A DNA stretch of 15,700 nucleotides from Anaerolineales bacterium UBA2232. GTDB lineage: Bacteria > Chloroflexota > Anaerolineae > UBA2200. Where the stretch lies: NCBI GenBank assembly GCA_002348045.1, contig DDYO01000293.1, positions 1 through 15,700 on the forward strand, written 5' to 3'. Positions 1 to 7,879 of the stretch are shown here, piece by piece. A program made the position numbers and the translations under genes. The notes beneath the pieces are model-generated. The model saw nothing but the letters and a program-made list of their open reading frames with translations. It was not told the DNA's origin and ran no database searches. Every line of letters begins with the position of its first letter. Within the stretch, counting starts at the first letter, position 1.

Positions 1-5
1 GCCAA

Positions 6-10
6 AGGAG
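6..10 (+). promoter_or_regulatory. Ribosome binding site of acsC
   Basis: AGGAG lies 7 nt upstream of the ATG at 18. It fixes the acsC start at this ATG, which is also where the N-terminal iron-sulfur motif of the family requires it. Confidence 0.7.
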
Positions 11-17
11 CTTAGCC

Positions 18-1364
18 ATGGGACTTAGCGGCCTTGATATCTACAAGCTCTTGCCCAAGACTAACTGCAAGGAGTGCGGTCAGCCCACATGCCTTGCCTT
101 TGCCATGAAGCTGGCGCAGAAGCAAGCAGAGCTGTCTGCCTGCCCGTACGTCTCAGAGGAATCGAAAGAGAAACTGGCGGCCGCTGCTGCTCCTCCGATC
201 CGGCTCGTCACGATTGGCAGTGGTGACAAGAAGCTGGAGGTGGGCAACGAAACGGTGCTCTTCCGCCACGAAAAGACCTTTTTCCATCCACCGGGCCTGT
301 TCGTTCGCCTGAAAGATACGATGCCGATGGCAGAGTTCAGTGCGGCCGTCGAGCAAATCAAAGGCTACCACGTGGAGCGGGTTGGCATCGCGATGGGCGT
401 CACAGGGATCGTGGTCGAGAATGCCTCTGGTGATGCCGCAGTATTCGCCAAGTATGTGGAGGCAGCGGCGGCCCAGACGGATCAGCCGTTGGTGCTCGCG
501 GCGCAGAACGTGGCATCGATGGCTGCGGGCGTGGAAAAGGTACCTGGCGTGAGCCCACTGCTCTACGCGGCGACCGCGGACAATTGGGCCGAAATGGCTG
601 GGCTGGCGGCCAAATCCAAGGCGCCACTGGCGATCCGTGGCGACGGCGATTTGAACGCTTTGATCGCTCTGGTGGAGCAGGTCAAGGGCGCGGGTGTAGA
701 AGACATCGTCTTGGACCCCGGTGCCCGGGACATGTCCGGCTCTCTGACCATGCTAACTCAACTCAGGCGCCTGGCGCTCAAGTCCAACGTTCGAATCGTA
801 GGATACCCTATCATCACGTTTCCTGGTGAGGGGGCGCAGTCAGTGGCTGATGAGGCCGTGCGTGCCGCTATGCACATTGCCAAGTACGGCGGAGTGATCG
901 TTCTGGATCACTTTAGTCCCTCCGCCATTTACCCGCTTCTAACCCTGCGCCAGAACATCTATACGGATCCGCAAAAACCGATCCAGGTGAGCCCTGGTGT
1001 GTACGAGATCAACAGCCCCAAGCCGGATTCGGCCTTGCTCGTAACCACCAACTTTTCTCTCACGTACTTTAGCGTAGCTGGTGAAGTTGAGGGCAGTGGG
1101 AAGCCTGCCTGGCTCTTGATCGTGGATGCTGAAGGTATGTCGGTCCTTACTTCTTGGGCCGCCGGCAAGTTTGATGCAGAGCGCATTGCGAAGGCTGTGA
1201 AGCAGTTTGATATTCCCAGCAAAGTCGCTCACAAGAAGCTGGTGCTGCCAGGTCTCGTGGCGGTGCTGTCCGGAGAGCTCGAAGAAGAACTGCCCGGTTG
1301 GGAGATACGTGTTGGCCCCCGCGAGGCCATCGATATACCAACCTATCTGCGTAACTGGAGCTAG
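18..1364 (+). CDS. acsC: CFeSP large (gamma) subunit, acetyl-CoA pathway
   Basis: Large subunit of the corrinoid iron-sulfur protein, 448 aa. It carries the methyl group from methyl-tetrahydrofolate (delivered by AcsE) to the A-cluster of acetyl-CoA synthase in the cytoplasm. The N-terminus has the 4Fe-4S motif C17-x2-C20-x4-C25-x16-C42 typical of AcsC/CdhE; this cluster reduces the corrinoid to Co(I). A TIM-barrel region follows. The C-terminal part (about 320-448) matches the cobamide-binding domain, including the stretch LSGELEEELPGWEI and VGPREA near the end. Length is normal for the family. The start is an ATG with a good ribosome binding site. The small subunit gene acsD and the catalytic acsA/acsB genes are not in the window; they may lie upstream, since this gene begins at the left edge. 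RACo, CooC and AcsE genes downstream in the same direction support the assignment. Confidence 0.95.
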   Translation: MGLSGLDIYKLLPKTNCKECGQPTCLAFAMKLAQKQAELSACPYVSEESKEKLAAAAAPPIRLVTIGSGDKKLEVGNETVLFRHEKTFFHPPGLFVRLKDTMPMAEFSAAVEQIKGYHVERVGIAMGVTGIVVENASGDAAVFAKYVEAAAAQTDQPLVLAAQNVASMAAGVEKVPGVSPLLYAATADNWAEMAGLAAKSKAPLAIRGDGDLNALIALVEQVKGAGVEDIVLDPGARDMSGSLTMLTQLRRLALKSNVRIVGYPIITFPGEGAQSVADEAVRAAMHIAKYGGVIVLDHFSPSAIYPLLTLRQNIYTDPQKPIQVSPGVYEINSPKPDSALLVTTNFSLTYFSVAGEVEGSGKPAWLLIVDAEGMSVLTSWAAGKFDAERIAKAVKQFDIPSKVAHKKLVLPGLVAVLSGELEEELPGWEIRVGPREAIDIPTYLRNWS

Positions 1365-1370
1365 CTAGGG

Positions 1371-1397
1371 CCAGGGGGCGCACTGAGCGCCCCCTGG
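1371..1397 (+). terminator. Perfect hairpin after acsC
   Basis: An 11-bp perfect GC-rich stem (CCAGGGGGCGC, with its complement) around a 5-nt loop ACTGA, starting 6 nt after the acsC stop. No T-run follows, so a classical intrinsic terminator is doubtful. It may attenuate readthrough into the next genes or stabilise the acsC message end, giving CFeSP a higher level than the downstream proteins. The stem is plain to see; its role is inferred. Confidence 0.55.
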
Positions 1398-1421
1398 ACA
1401 ACGAACCTCGAGGTTGGTCGA

Positions 1422-2465
1422 GTGCTGTATTTTGTATCCAGGGATCTGGCCCTGGGCTACCTTCTCTTCTCCTTCCTGTCCGCTCTTGGAGTCCTGCAGT
1501 GGGTAGCAGCGCGCCAGCGACTCACCGGCCTGGGCTTGTTCGACTATTCGAAGCACCCGGGCCTGGGAACAACGCTGGGCCTGGTGTTGCCCGCAGTCGC
1601 ACTCGTATGGTTCATGGCCTCCCAGTGGGAAGGCATCTTTGCGCCAGGGCCAGCTGGATCTGAGATCTCCTTGCTTTTTGGCGCCGCCGCCGTCGCAGCG
1701 GTCTTGGTGTCGCTTGTGTGCGCTACGGCCCGGCGCTTTTGGGCAAGATCCGACACAGAGACGCCAGAGGCACGCGACTGTGAAGTGGTGGACGTCCGTC
1801 ACTTCACAGGACATCTCTATGTGCCATCGGTGTCGCATGGAAAGCTTGCCGTGGTGTGTATCTTGCCAATGCCCAAGTGGTGCTGGAGCCATCGGGCTCG
1901 TCTGGCTCGAAGACTAACCCAGGCTGGGCTCGCGGCTCTGGTGATGGCGCCTGACCACGAGTCCTTTGTCTTTCCAGATGTGCTTGCTCTCATGCCAGCA
2001 GCCGTGGCCTTTCTGCGGGACAGGCCGGGATTGGATGCGGATCGGGTTGGGGTCCTTGGGTATGGCATCGCTGGAGACCTGGCCATCCGCGTTGGCGGAT
2101 GCGACAAACAGATCAGGGCGGTGGTGGCGCTGGCACCCGTGATGTCGGATATGCCCGTAGGATTGGATCTCTTGACCGAGCTCTCATACGGGGAGGCCTG
2201 GCGGTGGGTTCATGATCGCAAGAGGATGCAGTTGCGAGAGGACCTGGATGCGCGCCACTATGCCCCCAAGATTGCCCCACGGCCACTGTTGCTTGTGTAC
2301 GGTGCCGAAGATCGCCTGGTAGGCCGAGCGCCGGTTGCAGAGTGGGATGGCAAGGAGAAAGGGTGGGTCGGCCATCAAGTGATTGACGGGGCTGGGCACC
2401 TGGACTTGATGGCGGATCCTGTCTGCATCAGGTCAATCGTCGAGTGGCTCAGGGAGCGGTTGTAG
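1422..2465 (+). CDS. Membrane-anchored alpha/beta-hydrolase-like protein lacking the nucleophile
   Basis: 347 aa, GTG start at 1422. Three hydrophobic segments come first (about residues 8-30, 50-67 and 82-101). A soluble domain (about 120-347) follows with the layout of a dienelactone-hydrolase/BAAT-type alpha/beta hydrolase. The nucleophile elbow reads GYGIAG at 213-218, where the family has G-x-S/C-x-G; position 215 is Gly. The acid (D297 in YGAEDRLV) and histidine (H326 in DGAGHLDLM) of the triad are in place. As read, the protein would be a pseudo-hydrolase or use another chemistry. The Gly codon GGC is one transition from AGC (Ser), so a base error is possible. It sits between acsC and the PAP2-like gene, ending 4 nt before the latter. 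The substrate is unknown. I see no family member of known function that it clearly matches. Confidence 0.75.
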   Translation: MLYFVSRDLALGYLLFSFLSALGVLQWVAARQRLTGLGLFDYSKHPGLGTTLGLVLPAVALVWFMASQWEGIFAPGPAGSEISLLFGAAAVAAVLVSLVCATARRFWARSDTETPEARDCEVVDVRHFTGHLYVPSVSHGKLAVVCILPMPKWCWSHRARLARRLTQAGLAALVMAPDHESFVFPDVLALMPAAVAFLRDRPGLDADRVGVLGYGIAGDLAIRVGGCDKQIRAVVALAPVMSDMPVGLDLLTELSYGEAWRWVHDRKRMQLREDLDARHYAPKIAPRPLLLVYGAEDRLVGRAPVAEWDGKEKGWVGHQVIDGAGHLDLMADPVCIRSIVEWLRERL

Positions 2466-2469
2466 CCAA

Positions 2470-3045
2470 GTGGGAATCGATCGAGCGGTTTTTAACCTGT
2501 TCAATGGTTTTGCCCTGCGCTGGGGAGTCGTGGATACGATCGTTCGCGTGCTGATGAACGATTACGTGCTGATCACGGCGCTGGCGGCGGTGCTGCTGGG
2601 TTTGTGGTTCATGGGCGACCTGGCTGCACGCGATGGTCATCAGAAAGCGCTGTTTGGGTCGATTGCCGCGGTTGTCCTGGGCAATGGTCTGATCAAGCTC
2701 TTGAACCTGGTGTACTACCGGCACAGGCCTTTTGCCTTTGAGCCAGTGCGCCTGTTGTTCTACCGACCATCAGACTCGTCATTTCCCAGTAATGCGACCA
2801 TGGTCGGTTTTGCAATGGCCATGGTTGTCTGGTACACCAATCGCAAGGCGGGGCTCCTCATGGTAGGGCTGTCTGCAACGCTGGGATTGGTCCGGATCGT
2901 CGGTGGAGTCCATTTTCCCAGCGATGTTTTGGGCGGCGCGTTGATTGGCGCAGGTGCAGGATATGTGGTCGTCCGTAGACTGAGCGTCCTTGATCGTTTG
3001 TGGACAGCCGTCATTGGACTCGCGCGGCGTCTACTGCTGGCCTAG
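2470..3045 (+). CDS. PAP2-family phosphatase-like membrane protein
   Basis: 191 aa, GTG start 4 nt after the previous stop. Several hydrophobic segments and the PAP2 signatures place it with lipid or polyprenyl-diphosphate phosphatases (PgpB/BcrC/YbjG type). Members of this family dephosphorylate undecaprenyl diphosphate or phosphatidyl-lipid phosphates at the membrane. Motif 1 is R84-x-R86-P87 with a lysine at 76, three residues earlier than the consensus KX6RP spacing. Motif 2 is SFPSNAT (104-110), where the usual PSGH/PSNH histidine is Ala109. Motif 3 is R142-x5-H148-x3-D152 and looks intact apart from V141 in place of Ser. The nucleophilic His148 is kept but the general-acid His is missing, so activity is uncertain. 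Two polyprenyl-linked sugar transferase genes downstream make a lipid-carrier role attractive, but that is inference. Confidence 0.8.
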   Translation: MGIDRAVFNLFNGFALRWGVVDTIVRVLMNDYVLITALAAVLLGLWFMGDLAARDGHQKALFGSIAAVVLGNGLIKLLNLVYYRHRPFAFEPVRLLFYRPSDSSFPSNATMVGFAMAMVVWYTNRKAGLLMVGLSATLGLVRIVGGVHFPSDVLGGALIGAGAGYVVVRRLSVLDRLWTAVIGLARRLLLA

Positions 3046-3090
3046 AGGCTGACCAGTGAACTGCGGAGAGAAGAACTGAGGGTGATTGGA

Positions 3091-5031
3091 ATGCACAAGG
3101 TCCTCTTCCTTCCCCAGGGTGTAGAAGTCCTGGTTCCTGCAGGTACCTTGTTGGGCGAGGCACTGGCCCAGGCGGGGATCCAGTTCAATCTGCCCTGTGG
3201 CGGACAGGGCCGTTGCGGGCGTTGTGTGGTCATCGTTCAGAGGGGTGATGTCCGGCGCCGTGGTTCCAGTCGACTTTCGGCCGGGGAGTTGCAGCAGGGG
3301 TACGCGCTGGCGTGTCAGACGACAGTGGAGGGAGATGTAGAGGTCCGGATCCCGCCCCAGGAGGCTGTTTCGCGCAGCCTCCCCAGCGAGAAGGCTTCGG
3401 CTGAGATCCCGACACTTCCCTTTGAGTGCGACTGGCAACACAAGGCGATGGTGCGCAAATTCTGGATGACCATCGAGCCCCCTAGCCTTGCGGACAACAC
3501 AACGGACTTTGAGCGGCTGAAGAGAGAGCTGGCGCGCCAACACGGAGTGCGTGACCTAGTGAGCAGTCTCCGCGTACTGAAAAAGCTCGCTCGGACGCTG
3601 CGCGAGTCGTGGGTTGAGGGCGTCGGCTGGCAGTTGACAGTCGTGTTGGAGATGGGTTCTTGGCTGCATCCCAAGGGTCCTCCTCGCTTGCTGGACATTC
3701 TTCCCGGCGACCGGCGAGGACGTACCCTCGGGCTGGCGGTGGACATTGGGACAACCAGCAACGTCGTCTACCTGGTTAACCTGGCTAACGGCAAGTATGT
3801 GGACAGGGCCTCGGCGTATAACGCGCAGATCGCCTGTGGTGAGGACGTTATCTCGCGTATTATCTACGCCAAGCGAGCAGGTGGCCTGGAGCACTTGCAG
3901 CAGCTGGTTGTCAACACCATCAATGGGTTGATCAAGGAAGTAACAGAGCGGAACCAGGTTGAAGCGGCGGAAATCTATACGGCGACGGTGGCCGCTAACC
4001 CAACCATGGTGCACCTCTTCCTCGGACTTGACCCGACGTGGATTCGCCTTGAGCCTTACGTCCCTACCATCAACCACCCCCAGCCCGTAAGCGCTTCGGA
4101 GCTTGGGCTGGGCATCTGCCCGGAAGCCGCCGTGGATTGCCTCCCCGGTGTGGGTGCCTACGTGGGAGGAGATATCACTGCTGGCGTATTGAGCTCGGGC
4201 ATGTTCAGGACCGAGAAGCTGACCTTGTTCATTGATGTTGGAACGAACGGTGAGATTGCTCTGGGCAACAAGGATTGGCTTATCTCCTGTGCGTGCTCAG
4301 CCGGTCCTGCGTTTGAGGGCGCCGGCGTGCGGTCAGGGATGCGCGCGACGATCGGTGCCATCGAGGAGGTGTGGATCAACGCGCAGACCCGCGAACCTAC
4401 CTATCGGGTAATCGGCGGGACTTCACCAAGAGGTATCTGTGGGTCTGGGATGATCTCCCTGCTCGCTGATCTATTCACAACCGGCACGATGGACAAGTCG
4501 GGCCACCTGAACCGCTCGTTGACGACCCCAAGAGTCCGCGTTGGCGACCATGGGCCGGAGTACGTCGTTGCCTGGGCAAGCGAGACGGCGGATCAAAAGC
4601 AGGATGTGGTCTTGACCGAGGTTGACATCTCCAACCTCATCCGTGCTAAGGCCGCCATCTATGCCGGTTTTTCGATCCTGGCGCGCAGCGTGGGATTGAG
4701 CCTAGCTGATGTGGAAGAGCTGCTGATCGGCGGCGCGTTCGGCCAGTATATCGACATCGAGAAGGCGATTCAGATCGGATTGCTGCCCGACATGCCGTGG
4801 GAACGCTTCAGATACCTGGGCAACACCTCCGTATTGGGGGCGTTCACGGCGCTGCTGTGTCCGGACATGCGGCGTGAGGCGGCTGGTCTAGCTCAAAGGA
4901 TGACCTACCTGGAGCTCAGCGCAGACAACACTTTTATGGATGAGTTCACGTCAGCGCTGTTTCTGCCCCACACGGACACTACTGCCTTCCCGTCTGTCAT
5001 GCATACCCTTAGCAAGGGTAGTTCCGGCTGA
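3091..5031 (+). CDS. acsV: RACo-type reductive activator of CFeSP (DUF4445/ASKHA ferredoxin-ATPase)
   Basis: ATP-dependent reactivator of the corrinoid iron-sulfur protein. It returns inactive Co(II) to Co(I) after accidental oxidation. 646 aa from the ATG at 3091; a GTG at 3082 in frame would add three residues. The ATG is preferred because TGAGGGTG lies about 8 nt ahead and the family begins at the beta-strand KVLFLP. An N-terminal 2Fe-2S ferredoxin domain has C36-x5-C42-x2-C45 and C75. After a linker and middle region comes the ASKHA ATPase domain: phosphate-1 motif DIGTT (218-222), second phosphate motif DVGTNGE (382-388), then SAGPAFEGA (403-411), GICGSG (448-453) and GGAFG (547-551). 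Length agrees with characterised RACo. Partners are CFeSP (acsC, 1.7 kb upstream) and, through shared operon context, AcsE. It overlaps the next gene by 1 nt (TGATG). Confidence 0.92.
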   Translation: MHKVLFLPQGVEVLVPAGTLLGEALAQAGIQFNLPCGGQGRCGRCVVIVQRGDVRRRGSSRLSAGELQQGYALACQTTVEGDVEVRIPPQEAVSRSLPSEKASAEIPTLPFECDWQHKAMVRKFWMTIEPPSLADNTTDFERLKRELARQHGVRDLVSSLRVLKKLARTLRESWVEGVGWQLTVVLEMGSWLHPKGPPRLLDILPGDRRGRTLGLAVDIGTTSNVVYLVNLANGKYVDRASAYNAQIACGEDVISRIIYAKRAGGLEHLQQLVVNTINGLIKEVTERNQVEAAEIYTATVAANPTMVHLFLGLDPTWIRLEPYVPTINHPQPVSASELGLGICPEAAVDCLPGVGAYVGGDITAGVLSSGMFRTEKLTLFIDVGTNGEIALGNKDWLISCACSAGPAFEGAGVRSGMRATIGAIEEVWINAQTREPTYRVIGGTSPRGICGSGMISLLADLFTTGTMDKSGHLNRSLTTPRVRVGDHGPEYVVAWASETADQKQDVVLTEVDISNLIRAKAAIYAGFSILARSVGLSLADVEELLIGGAFGQYIDIEKAIQIGLLPDMPWERFRYLGNTSVLGAFTALLCPDMRREAAGLAQRMTYLELSADNTFMDEFTSALFLPHTDTTAFPSVMHTLSKGSSG

Positions 5032-6602
5032 TGGTCTCCTACCTGCGGGCCAGGCTGACCGTTTGGCTGGACATCGCAGTCCTGACGATTGTGTCACTGT
5101 GCTTGAGAGTCTGGGGCCTGGGTTTTGACCTGCCCAATCTCTACCACCGGGACGAGGGTAAGTACGTCTCCATCCCTCTCACCATCATGAAGACGGGAGA
5201 TTACAACCCTCACTTTTTTAACTATCCAACGTTGTTCTTCTATCTGCTTACCTTCGGCTACATCGTCTACTTCCTCCTCATGGCCTCGCGGGGCTATCTG
5301 GGGAGCCTTCAGGGTCTGGTGCTCCCAGAGAAGGTCATGGAAAACGTGGTTTGGCGGGCCACGATGCCGTCCCAGTTCCTGGTTGGGCGGGGTATCGTTG
5401 CCCTTACCGGCGTCTTCACCATTTGGGTGGTGTACTGGCTGGTGGGCAGGGCTTTTGGCCGTCGGGCGGCCATGATTGCTGCGTTGGCGCTGTGCGTCTC
5501 TCCGACGCACGTGCGAAACAGCCACTTTGTCGCGCCGGATGTGACCATGATCCTTATCGTGGTGCTGGCGTTTGCGGCAGCCTATCAGGTTTGGACAGAA
5601 GGACGGCGAAGGGACTATGTGGTGGCTGGCCTTCTGGTCGGGCTTGCCGTATCCACCAAGTACAATGCCTATCCTACCGTGTTGCCATTGTTGGTTGCGC
5701 ACGTCATGGGGAGAAACCCTGAGCACTGGTTTGGCACCGACATTGCCGTGGCCGGCTTGTCGTGCGTGGCCGGGTTCTTCCTCGGCACTCCCTACGCCTT
5801 TTTGGATCTTGCCGCTTTTCTGAACGGCCTGAGCTTTGAGCTGCGGCACTACAGTGTAATGGCCGACCCTGGTGAGGCAGGTCAGAATTCGCTGGTCTGG
5901 TATGTGTCATACCTCCTGCGCACGGAGGGGCTCGTGCCGGTGATCGCTGCCGTGGCGATCGTGCGCGGATTCATGACCCGCAGTCGGGCCATGCTGCTCT
6001 TTTCCTCATTCCCCGTGTTCTACTTGGGTTTGATCTCGTTCTACGTGGTCAAGAATGACCGCACCGCTCTGACCATCGTGCCTTTTCTCGCCATGTTGGC
6101 CGGGGTTGCACTGGACGCTGGCCTGGGCTGGATCGGAACGCGATGGGAGCGCCTCGGCCGTTCGCCGACATCTCTGGGAGTACTGAGCGCAGGACTCATT
6201 CTGGTGGTCCTGGCCTTGCCTGCGGTGCGTGCGGTACAGATCAATCGTCGTTTCATGCAGGAGGACGTGCGCACTCAGGTCACCCGCTGGCTCCAGGAAA
6301 ACGTAGAGCCGGGGACGCGCGTAGTCGGCGAGTATTACTCTCCTCTCCTGGTCAACAGCGATCTAGAGTTTCGGTGGATTGATCATGCCTCGGATCAGCC
6401 CTACCAGTGGTATCTTGCCCATGCCGATTATGTGGTCCTCATGGAGAACCGCTACCAAGGGTTCTTTGTGGATCCGTCGCGCTATCCCGAGCAGGTGGCA
6501 ATCTATTCTCAGCTTCGTGCCGCCTCAAATCTGGTCAAGGAGTTCGATGGCGTCGGGTTGGGCAATGCCGTACGTGCCCAGATCTACAGGGTGCAGCAGT
6601 GA
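5031..6602 (+). CDS. GT-C glycosyltransferase, family 39 (PMT/ArnT-like)
   Basis: 523 aa, polytopic membrane protein with roughly ten hydrophobic segments. Proteins of this fold transfer a sugar from a polyprenyl-phosphate donor to lipid, glycan or protein on the outer face of the membrane. The first extracytoplasmic loop holds an acidic pair, D41-E42 in HRDEGKY, where family 39 enzymes keep the catalytic acid. Other family-like stretches are NPHFFNYP (59-66), SHFVAPD (164-170) and STKYNA (208-213). A soluble tail of about 110 residues follows the last membrane segment. The ATG overlaps the acsV stop by 1 nt, which suggests translational coupling. The acceptor and sugar cannot be read from the sequence. 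Its place inside an acetyl-CoA pathway cluster is unexpected. Confidence 0.85.
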   Translation: MVSYLRARLTVWLDIAVLTIVSLCLRVWGLGFDLPNLYHRDEGKYVSIPLTIMKTGDYNPHFFNYPTLFFYLLTFGYIVYFLLMASRGYLGSLQGLVLPEKVMENVVWRATMPSQFLVGRGIVALTGVFTIWVVYWLVGRAFGRRAAMIAALALCVSPTHVRNSHFVAPDVTMILIVVLAFAAAYQVWTEGRRRDYVVAGLLVGLAVSTKYNAYPTVLPLLVAHVMGRNPEHWFGTDIAVAGLSCVAGFFLGTPYAFLDLAAFLNGLSFELRHYSVMADPGEAGQNSLVWYVSYLLRTEGLVPVIAAVAIVRGFMTRSRAMLLFSSFPVFYLGLISFYVVKNDRTALTIVPFLAMLAGVALDAGLGWIGTRWERLGRSPTSLGVLSAGLILVVLALPAVRAVQINRRFMQEDVRTQVTRWLQENVEPGTRVVGEYYSPLLVNSDLEFRWIDHASDQPYQWYLAHADYVVLMENRYQGFFVDPSRYPEQVAIYSQLRAASNLVKEFDGVGLGNAVRAQIYRVQQ

Positions 6603-7879
6603 AGAGCCGCTGGCTGTGGATTGTTCTGGCCGTTGCCCTGGTGCTTCGTTTGGTAAATGCGTTTGTTCTCCCTTGGCAGGGCGATGAGCGGGTCATCTCC
6701 GACATGGCGGCATATGACCGGGCTGCGGTGGCCTTGCTACACCAAGAGCCGCTGGGCGTGCATACCGCCGAGAAGTACCTCTTCCATCCTCTGGGCTCGG
6801 ACACCTATCATCCTCCGGGCTACTACTACTTCCTGGCTGCGATCTATGCGGTGGCAGGACATCACTATTGGGTCGTTCGGGTTGTGCAGGCCGTACTGGA
6901 TACAATGACCTGCCTGCTCGTATATCGGCTGGGCAAGGATGTGGCTGGCGAGACGGTGGGGCTGTTATCGGGAGCGCTCGTTGCAGTGTACCCGCCCTTC
7001 ATTCTGTACACTGGGGTGTTGCTGACCGAGACCCTGAGCATGTTCCTGCTAGTGGCGGCGGCCGCGCTGGTGCTTCACTTTTCCGAGTCTAATGTCCCAT
7101 GGCGATGGCGGTCCATGCTGGGCGCGGGTATCCTGCTGGGGCTGGCCGCTCTCACCCGCAGTGTCTTACTGGTAATGGTGCCGGTGATACTGGTCTGGGC
7201 TCTTTGGATGGGCCCGCGGTGGCCAGGATATAAGTCGGCACTGGGGTATGGGCTGGCCCTGGTAGCGCCAGTCATTCTAGTCATCGCGCCGATCACGGTG
7301 CGCAACTATCAACTGCACGAGCGTTTCATCCTGATCTCAACGAACGGTGGGGTTAACTTCTTCCTGGGGCACGGGGGCACCGAACGGGTCAAGTATCAGG
7401 TGCGCAACATTCCCGAGGATCCGGTTCCGGGTCAGTTAATCGGCATCTCCAACCGTACGGCGCCTGAAGAAGAGGACTACTTCTACGAGCTCGGCTGGCG
7501 ATATATCGTCGCGTCGCCGTGGCGGACCGTACGCCGTCTGCCCGGCAAGCTGCAACAGATGTACTGGGCGTCAGAGTACTGGCCGGCCACGGACGCGCAA
7601 GTGCGGATCCTGCGCGCATCGGATTGGGTGCTGTGGAGGTTAGGGGCTTTGCCCTGGGCCCTCCTTGGCTTGTGGCATTGGCGGGATAGGCTCTTTATAC
7701 GTAGGTTGCTGCTCTACGGACTCATGGGGGCCACGCTGGTAATTCCCCTGGCCTTCTGGGCGCAGCCCAGGTTTCGAGTGCCCGTAGTGCCCTTCTTCTT
7801 CGTCCTGGCCAGCGCGGCGGCTGTGACAGCTCTACAAGGGTGGAGGCCAAGCGCAATCTCTCAACAAAGGAGTTTCTGA
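6599..7879 (+). CDS. Second GT-C glycosyltransferase, family 39-like
   Basis: 426 aa from GTG at 6599, overlapping the previous gene by 4 nt (GTGA). The open frame extends upstream to 6407, but that part lies inside the preceding glycosyltransferase gene, and the GTG opens directly on the first membrane segment, MKSRWLWIVLAVALVLRLV. The first loop has an acidic cluster, with D29-E30 and the family-like SDMAAYD (34-40), then TYHPPGYYYFLA (69-80), a typical donor-side motif of PMT_2 proteins. About nine membrane segments follow. The C-terminal AQPRFRVPVVPFFF matches the RF-x-P-x-x-P signature of bacterial PMT_2 proteins. It is probably a polyprenyl-phosphate-sugar transferase acting with its neighbour. 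It shares only general fold features with the first enzyme, so it is not an obvious recent duplicate. Confidence 0.83.
   Translation: MKSRWLWIVLAVALVLRLVNAFVLPWQGDERVISDMAAYDRAAVALLHQEPLGVHTAEKYLFHPLGSDTYHPPGYYYFLAAIYAVAGHHYWVVRVVQAVLDTMTCLLVYRLGKDVAGETVGLLSGALVAVYPPFILYTGVLLTETLSMFLLVAAAALVLHFSESNVPWRWRSMLGAGILLGLAALTRSVLLVMVPVILVWALWMGPRWPGYKSALGYGLALVAPVILVIAPITVRNYQLHERFILISTNGGVNFFLGHGGTERVKYQVRNIPEDPVPGQLIGISNRTAPEEEDYFYELGWRYIVASPWRTVRRLPGKLQQMYWASEYWPATDAQVRILRASDWVLWRLGALPWALLGLWHWRDRLFIRRLLLYGLMGATLVIPLAFWAQPRFRVPVVPFFFVLASAAAVTALQGWRPSAISQQRSF
7866..7872 (+). promoter_or_regulatory. Ribosome binding site of cooC
   Basis: AAAGGAG, 7 nt before the ATG at 7880. It lies within the last codons of the preceding glycosyltransferase gene, so cooC is translated from the same message. 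Confidence 0.7.

Noticed and set aside
1365..1892. 175-codon open frame on the minus strand
   Set aside because: It overlaps the hairpin after acsC and the N-terminal membrane part of the hydrolase-like gene. It is Cys/Gln/His-rich with no domain.
5094..5849. 251-codon open frame on the minus strand
   Set aside because: It lies wholly inside the first glycosyltransferase gene. The translation is rich in His, Arg, Gln and Gly with no recognisable domain, as expected for the antisense of a GC-rich membrane-protein gene.
6407..6598. Upstream extension of the second glycosyltransferase frame
   Set aside because: This part overlaps the end of the first glycosyltransferase and encodes Cys/Arg-rich sequence unlike a membrane protein start. 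The GTG at 6599, with a 4-nt overlap, is the natural start.
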